From positions 1-13,567 of the forward strand of contig JAEMRL010000022.1 of NCBI GenBank assembly GCA_016463385.1: DNA of 13,567 nt, written 5' to 3'. The DNA comes from Thermoleophilia bacterium (GTDB lineage: Bacteria; Actinomycetota; Thermoleophilia; Miltoncostaeales; Miltoncostaeaceae). Every line of letters begins with the position of its first letter. Position 1 is the stretch's first letter. A program made the translations under genes and the position numbers. Shown here piece by piece: positions 12,601-13,567 of this stretch. A model generated the notes under the pieces. The model ran no database searches. It was not told the origin of the DNA and worked only from the letters and a program-made list of their open reading frames with translations.

Positions 12601-12701
12601 CGCTGCCGAAGCGGCTCGCCGCGGGCCCGCACGACGTCTCGCTGCGGATCGGCCAGGACCTGGAGGAGACGCTCTCGGGAGCGTTGGTGGTCCTGAATTA
12701 G
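9627..12701 (+). CDS. large secreted multidomain protein (unknown N-terminal region; FN3, Ig-like, IPT-like C-terminus)
   Basis: A 1024-residue protein. The N-terminus is a signal peptide: Arg-rich stretch (10-19), hydrophobic core (about 20-36) and a likely cleavage near ADA-A at 42-45. Residues 46 to about 560 are Gly/Val/Leu-rich with alternating short strands; they look all-beta, but I recognise no family. Residues 561-750 contain Ig-like strands. Then come a fibronectin type III-like domain (about 757-843, with APTGLRA and VTWKKVPGVSGYVV), a putative Ig domain of the He_PIG type (853-933, ending in the LTWTP signature) and an IPT/TIG-like domain (946-1024). The eight cysteines fall into four near pairs (47/71, 143/187, 677/714, 917/923), as expected of disulfides outside the cell. 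There is no C-terminal membrane helix or LPXTG, so it is released or held by other means. FN3 and Ig modules often bind surfaces or polymers; no catalytic motif was seen. Confidence 0.85.
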   Translation: MTLQTVAPPRRPRRRRPARLAAMTALAAGAALAGGLSAPDRADAAACSSFANMTVGAGGGIAGIPVTGVDCLDVGNGEVEIDNPRFLSAQAVEIRGKMVLSLDRTEMRQKTAGLPLVAAVKNSGDDFVPFIAGTLAVRRGELCDLSNTLPGTGGPGQPGFGVLTPEGLPLDLRTGDESRLVLQQANCRQAVILDVTEPALKTVAKLLKFSLDTKLSTPGGTSVRIPTAFGLDEARGGRIFGVLGMRIPLPVGSSAVVAGTGVEVSRLEGLKPTNVTLIYNGKFPLFPGVKLANPGVTIDPVGNRYGAGLLLLLPGNFAVGGTFNLEEGAFKQLGADVRLPAPGLFLGPTLGGTTLESFGATFTRGGAARPGVLGTLASSTAGRFDGRASLSLGPIIVTPAGSISALVADIDMTISGPAIQFKGSAEALGRLLKLGDARILLAANPFRVEAEANVAFPSTNAAIVRGRMFMGITGSAFTALGTVVFQIPEPVPVVGGQVLGGVSAIASDRAIGGVITVDPPVIKPLTIGAAFVRPLGSGGFEIIRSITPFITVQPQPLSLNERVSGQAAKGANAVGDVAFDVATLTGQSLIEVGGATKSVSIIGPDGKRVKTYALPSGGAGVNLAVAGLKAGRHIARGTGITSVSVSSIDATPYLDPAEGYGTRARPPVTAGQTVNVCWNIPHAPAGAQVDLFEDQNGFAATGRDIARDLPAAGCFDVPTAGLEPGKHWVYGVVHAGDAPLSARYWPIAITVKDPGRAKAPTGLRAKRTTDGALVTWKKVPGVSGYVVTATPVDPQDAPVTKVTVPILAKPQATLSLRGAARWHVSVQSVGLDDRVGNISKEITTGALEPVVLAGTPNGTPQVGKPWAFQLELDNVRSLKVLASPKGTKLNRRTGLLTWTPKAAAGRAAPQKLKVRACGSARRCITQEWYLSAYGTGFAPAGPARGFEVLDSVVTPGETIELRAQGIDQAVKVRIDGRRVKARVLDEQTVSVTLPKRLAAGPHDVSLRIGQDLEETLSGALVVLN

Positions 12702-12715
12702 GGAGGCGATCGATG

Positions 12716-12742
12716 GGGGGCCCGCCCTCGGGGCGGGCCCCC
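12716..12742. terminator. bidirectional terminator hairpin between convergent genes
   Basis: GGGGGCCCGCCC (12716-12727) and GGGCGGGCCCCC (12731-12742) form a perfect 12-bp stem with a TCG loop, 14 bases past the stop of the secreted-protein gene and 6 bases past the stop of the converging Usp-like gene. The symmetry lets it act on both strands. No U-tract follows, as is usual in high-GC actinobacteria. Confidence 0.75.
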
Positions 12743-12748
12743 ATGTCG

Positions 12749-13453
12749 TCACAGATCCAGGCGGTCGGCCCGTGCCCGGCGCTGGAAGAGGATCCAGAGG
12801 ACCGCGACGGCGGCGAGCTTGAAGCCGAGGTCGAAGACCAGCACCCACGTCCAGACGAGCCAGTCCGACGCGTCCACGGCGTAGAAGACGAACGAGATGA
12901 GGCTGCCGAGGATCGCCAGCACGCCCGCGACCGCCAGCAGCGCGAGGTCGCGCGAGGTGTGGCGCTCGTGTGCCGGGGCGGCCGAGTCGACCGGCTCGGC
13001 GGCGACGATGTGCGACGCGTCGTGCGCCACGTCGACCTCGACGTGCGAGATCGGCAGGTCGAACCGCTCCCGCGCTTGGGCCACGAGGCCGTGCTCGAGC
13101 CAGTTCGACCGGCTCTCCGGATGCGTCGCGACGATCACCTCGCCGGGTGCGAACGTGCGGATCGCGTCGTCGAGGGCCTGCAGCGGGTCCGCGTCGCCGA
13201 GCGCGCCACGCGCGGTCACCCCGGCGGCGGCGCAGCGCTCGATCGAGACCGCGAGGCGCTCTCCCGCCGCCGCGATGCCGGGGTCCTCGTCGGACAGCCA
13301 GTAGCGCAGGCGCGACGTCAGGGCCGGCGCGACGATCAGGACGTCGGTGGCCTCCGCGTCGACCCGCTCACGCATCGCCTCGAACAGTTCGTGCCCCGCG
13401 CAGGTCTCGTCGGCGAGCACCAGCAGGCGCTTCGTTGTGGCGGTGGTGTGCAT
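12749..13453 (-). CDS. universal-stress-protein-like domain with two C-terminal membrane helices
   Basis: A 234-residue protein. Residues 8-140 look like a UspA-type alpha/beta domain: first strand KRLLVLADE, a central strand TDVLIVAPAL, strand EVIVATHPESRSNWLEHGLV and a last strand ISHVEVD. The ATP-binding signature G-x2-G-x9-G-(S/T) of typical Usp proteins is absent. After a loosely structured stretch (145-167) come two hydrophobic segments, about 169-191 and 197-223, separated by a short acidic/Trp-rich turn (DASDWLVW), and an Arg-rich tail. By the positive-inside rule both ends would be cytoplasmic, placing the Usp-like domain on the inner face. ATG 13453 is preceded by AAGGAGGG at a good distance. 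A second Usp-like gene lies immediately upstream on the same strand, so they are probably one operon. Its partner and signal are unknown. Confidence 0.75.
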   Translation of the reverse strand: MHTTATTKRLLVLADETCAGHELFEAMRERVDAEATDVLIVAPALTSRLRYWLSDEDPGIAAAGERLAVSIERCAAAGVTARGALGDADPLQALDDAIRTFAPGEVIVATHPESRSNWLEHGLVAQARERFDLPISHVEVDVAHDASHIVAAEPVDSAAPAHERHTSRDLALLAVAGVLAILGSLISFVFYAVDASDWLVWTWVLVFDLGFKLAAVAVLWILFQRRARADRLDL

Positions 13454-13485
13454 GACCGCCCTCCTTCAGTTGCGTTGCAGTGGAT

Positions 13486-13503
13486 CGCCTCGGTGACGAG
13501 GCG
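13486..13503 (-). promoter_or_regulatory. stem-loop between the two Usp-type genes
   Basis: CGCCTCG and CGAGGCG form a 7-bp stem with a four-base loop, one base after the stop codon of the upstream Usp gene and 32 bases before the next ATG. No U-run follows on the minus strand. It could be a partial terminator, setting expression of the membrane Usp, or a 3'-end stabiliser. Confidence 0.45.
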
Positions 13504-13504
13504 C

Positions 13505-13567
13505 TCAGTCGGTCGGCCGGACCACCAGCACCGACGATTCGGCGCGGTGCGCGACGCGCTCGGAGAC
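13505..13567 (-). CDS. universal stress protein (UspA family), last 20 residues, truncated by window edge
   Basis: Only the 3' end is visible: 20 codons and TGA at 13507-13505. The peptide VSERVAHRAESSVLVVRPTD is the typical UspA ending, where a helix (S..V...A) leads into a final strand LVVRP. In full-length members the glycine-rich nucleotide-binding loop lies just before it, outside this window. It is probably a soluble Usp co-transcribed with the membrane-tailed Usp-like gene 51 bases downstream. Confidence 0.7.
   Translation of the reverse strand, partial: VSERVAHRAESSVLVVRPTD

Noticed and set aside
9375..12848. An 1157-codon open frame on the minus strand opposite the secreted protein
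   Set aside because: Low-complexity Arg/Asp/Gly/Ala translation with no motif. It overlaps three real features, including the terminator hairpin.

Overview
The window is very GC-rich and densely coded, with several GTG starts and a Kgd-type fused 2-oxoglutarate dehydrogenase. This points to a high-GC actinobacterium. I lean towards the Thermoleophilia/Solirubrobacterales, but that is inference from gene style and not a phylogenetic result. No tRNA, rRNA, CRISPR array, insertion sequence or prophage signature was seen, and the window reads as chromosome.

Layout from left to right. (1) The 3' end of an MGT-type glycosyltransferase gene on + (1-510). (2) A minus-strand cluster, transcribed right to left from about 8191 to 523: a 1429-residue protein combining E2 (with two lipoyl domains and an E1/E3-binding domain) and E1 of 2-oxoglutarate dehydrogenase; dihydrolipoamide dehydrogenase (E3), whose start overlaps the fusion's stop codon by one base; a LipM/LplA-family lipoyl-attachment enzyme with an unresolved start; and a membrane-anchored CapA-family protein. 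(3) A 141-bp gap holding a 17-bp near-palindrome that may be an operator. (4) A 73-residue orphan gene on minus, divergent from a two-domain VOC (glyoxalase/dioxygenase) gene on +. (5) A 1024-residue secreted protein on + with C-terminal FN3, Ig-like and IPT-like modules. (6) A strong convergent terminator hairpin. (7) Two universal-stress-protein-type genes on minus: one with a two-helix membrane tail, and the last 20 codons of another that runs off the right edge.

The central theme is the minus-strand cluster. It encodes all three activities of the 2-oxoglutarate dehydrogenase complex in two polypeptides, followed by an enzyme of the family that puts lipoyl or octanoyl groups on the lipoyl domains. 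The architecture is unusual. The well-known actinobacterial enzymes (mycobacterial Kgd, corynebacterial OdhA) fuse an E2 catalytic domain to E1 but lack lipoyl domains and borrow them from another E2. Here both lipoyl domains are in the same chain. This is the observation most worth following up.

Other points of interest are the missing canonical start of the LipM/LplA gene, a short in-frame deletion in the second lipoyl domain, apparently leaderless divergent promoters near 8555-8650, and the large secreted protein whose N-terminal 560 residues match no family I recognise. After correcting starts, no stretch over 300 bases lacks a gene.
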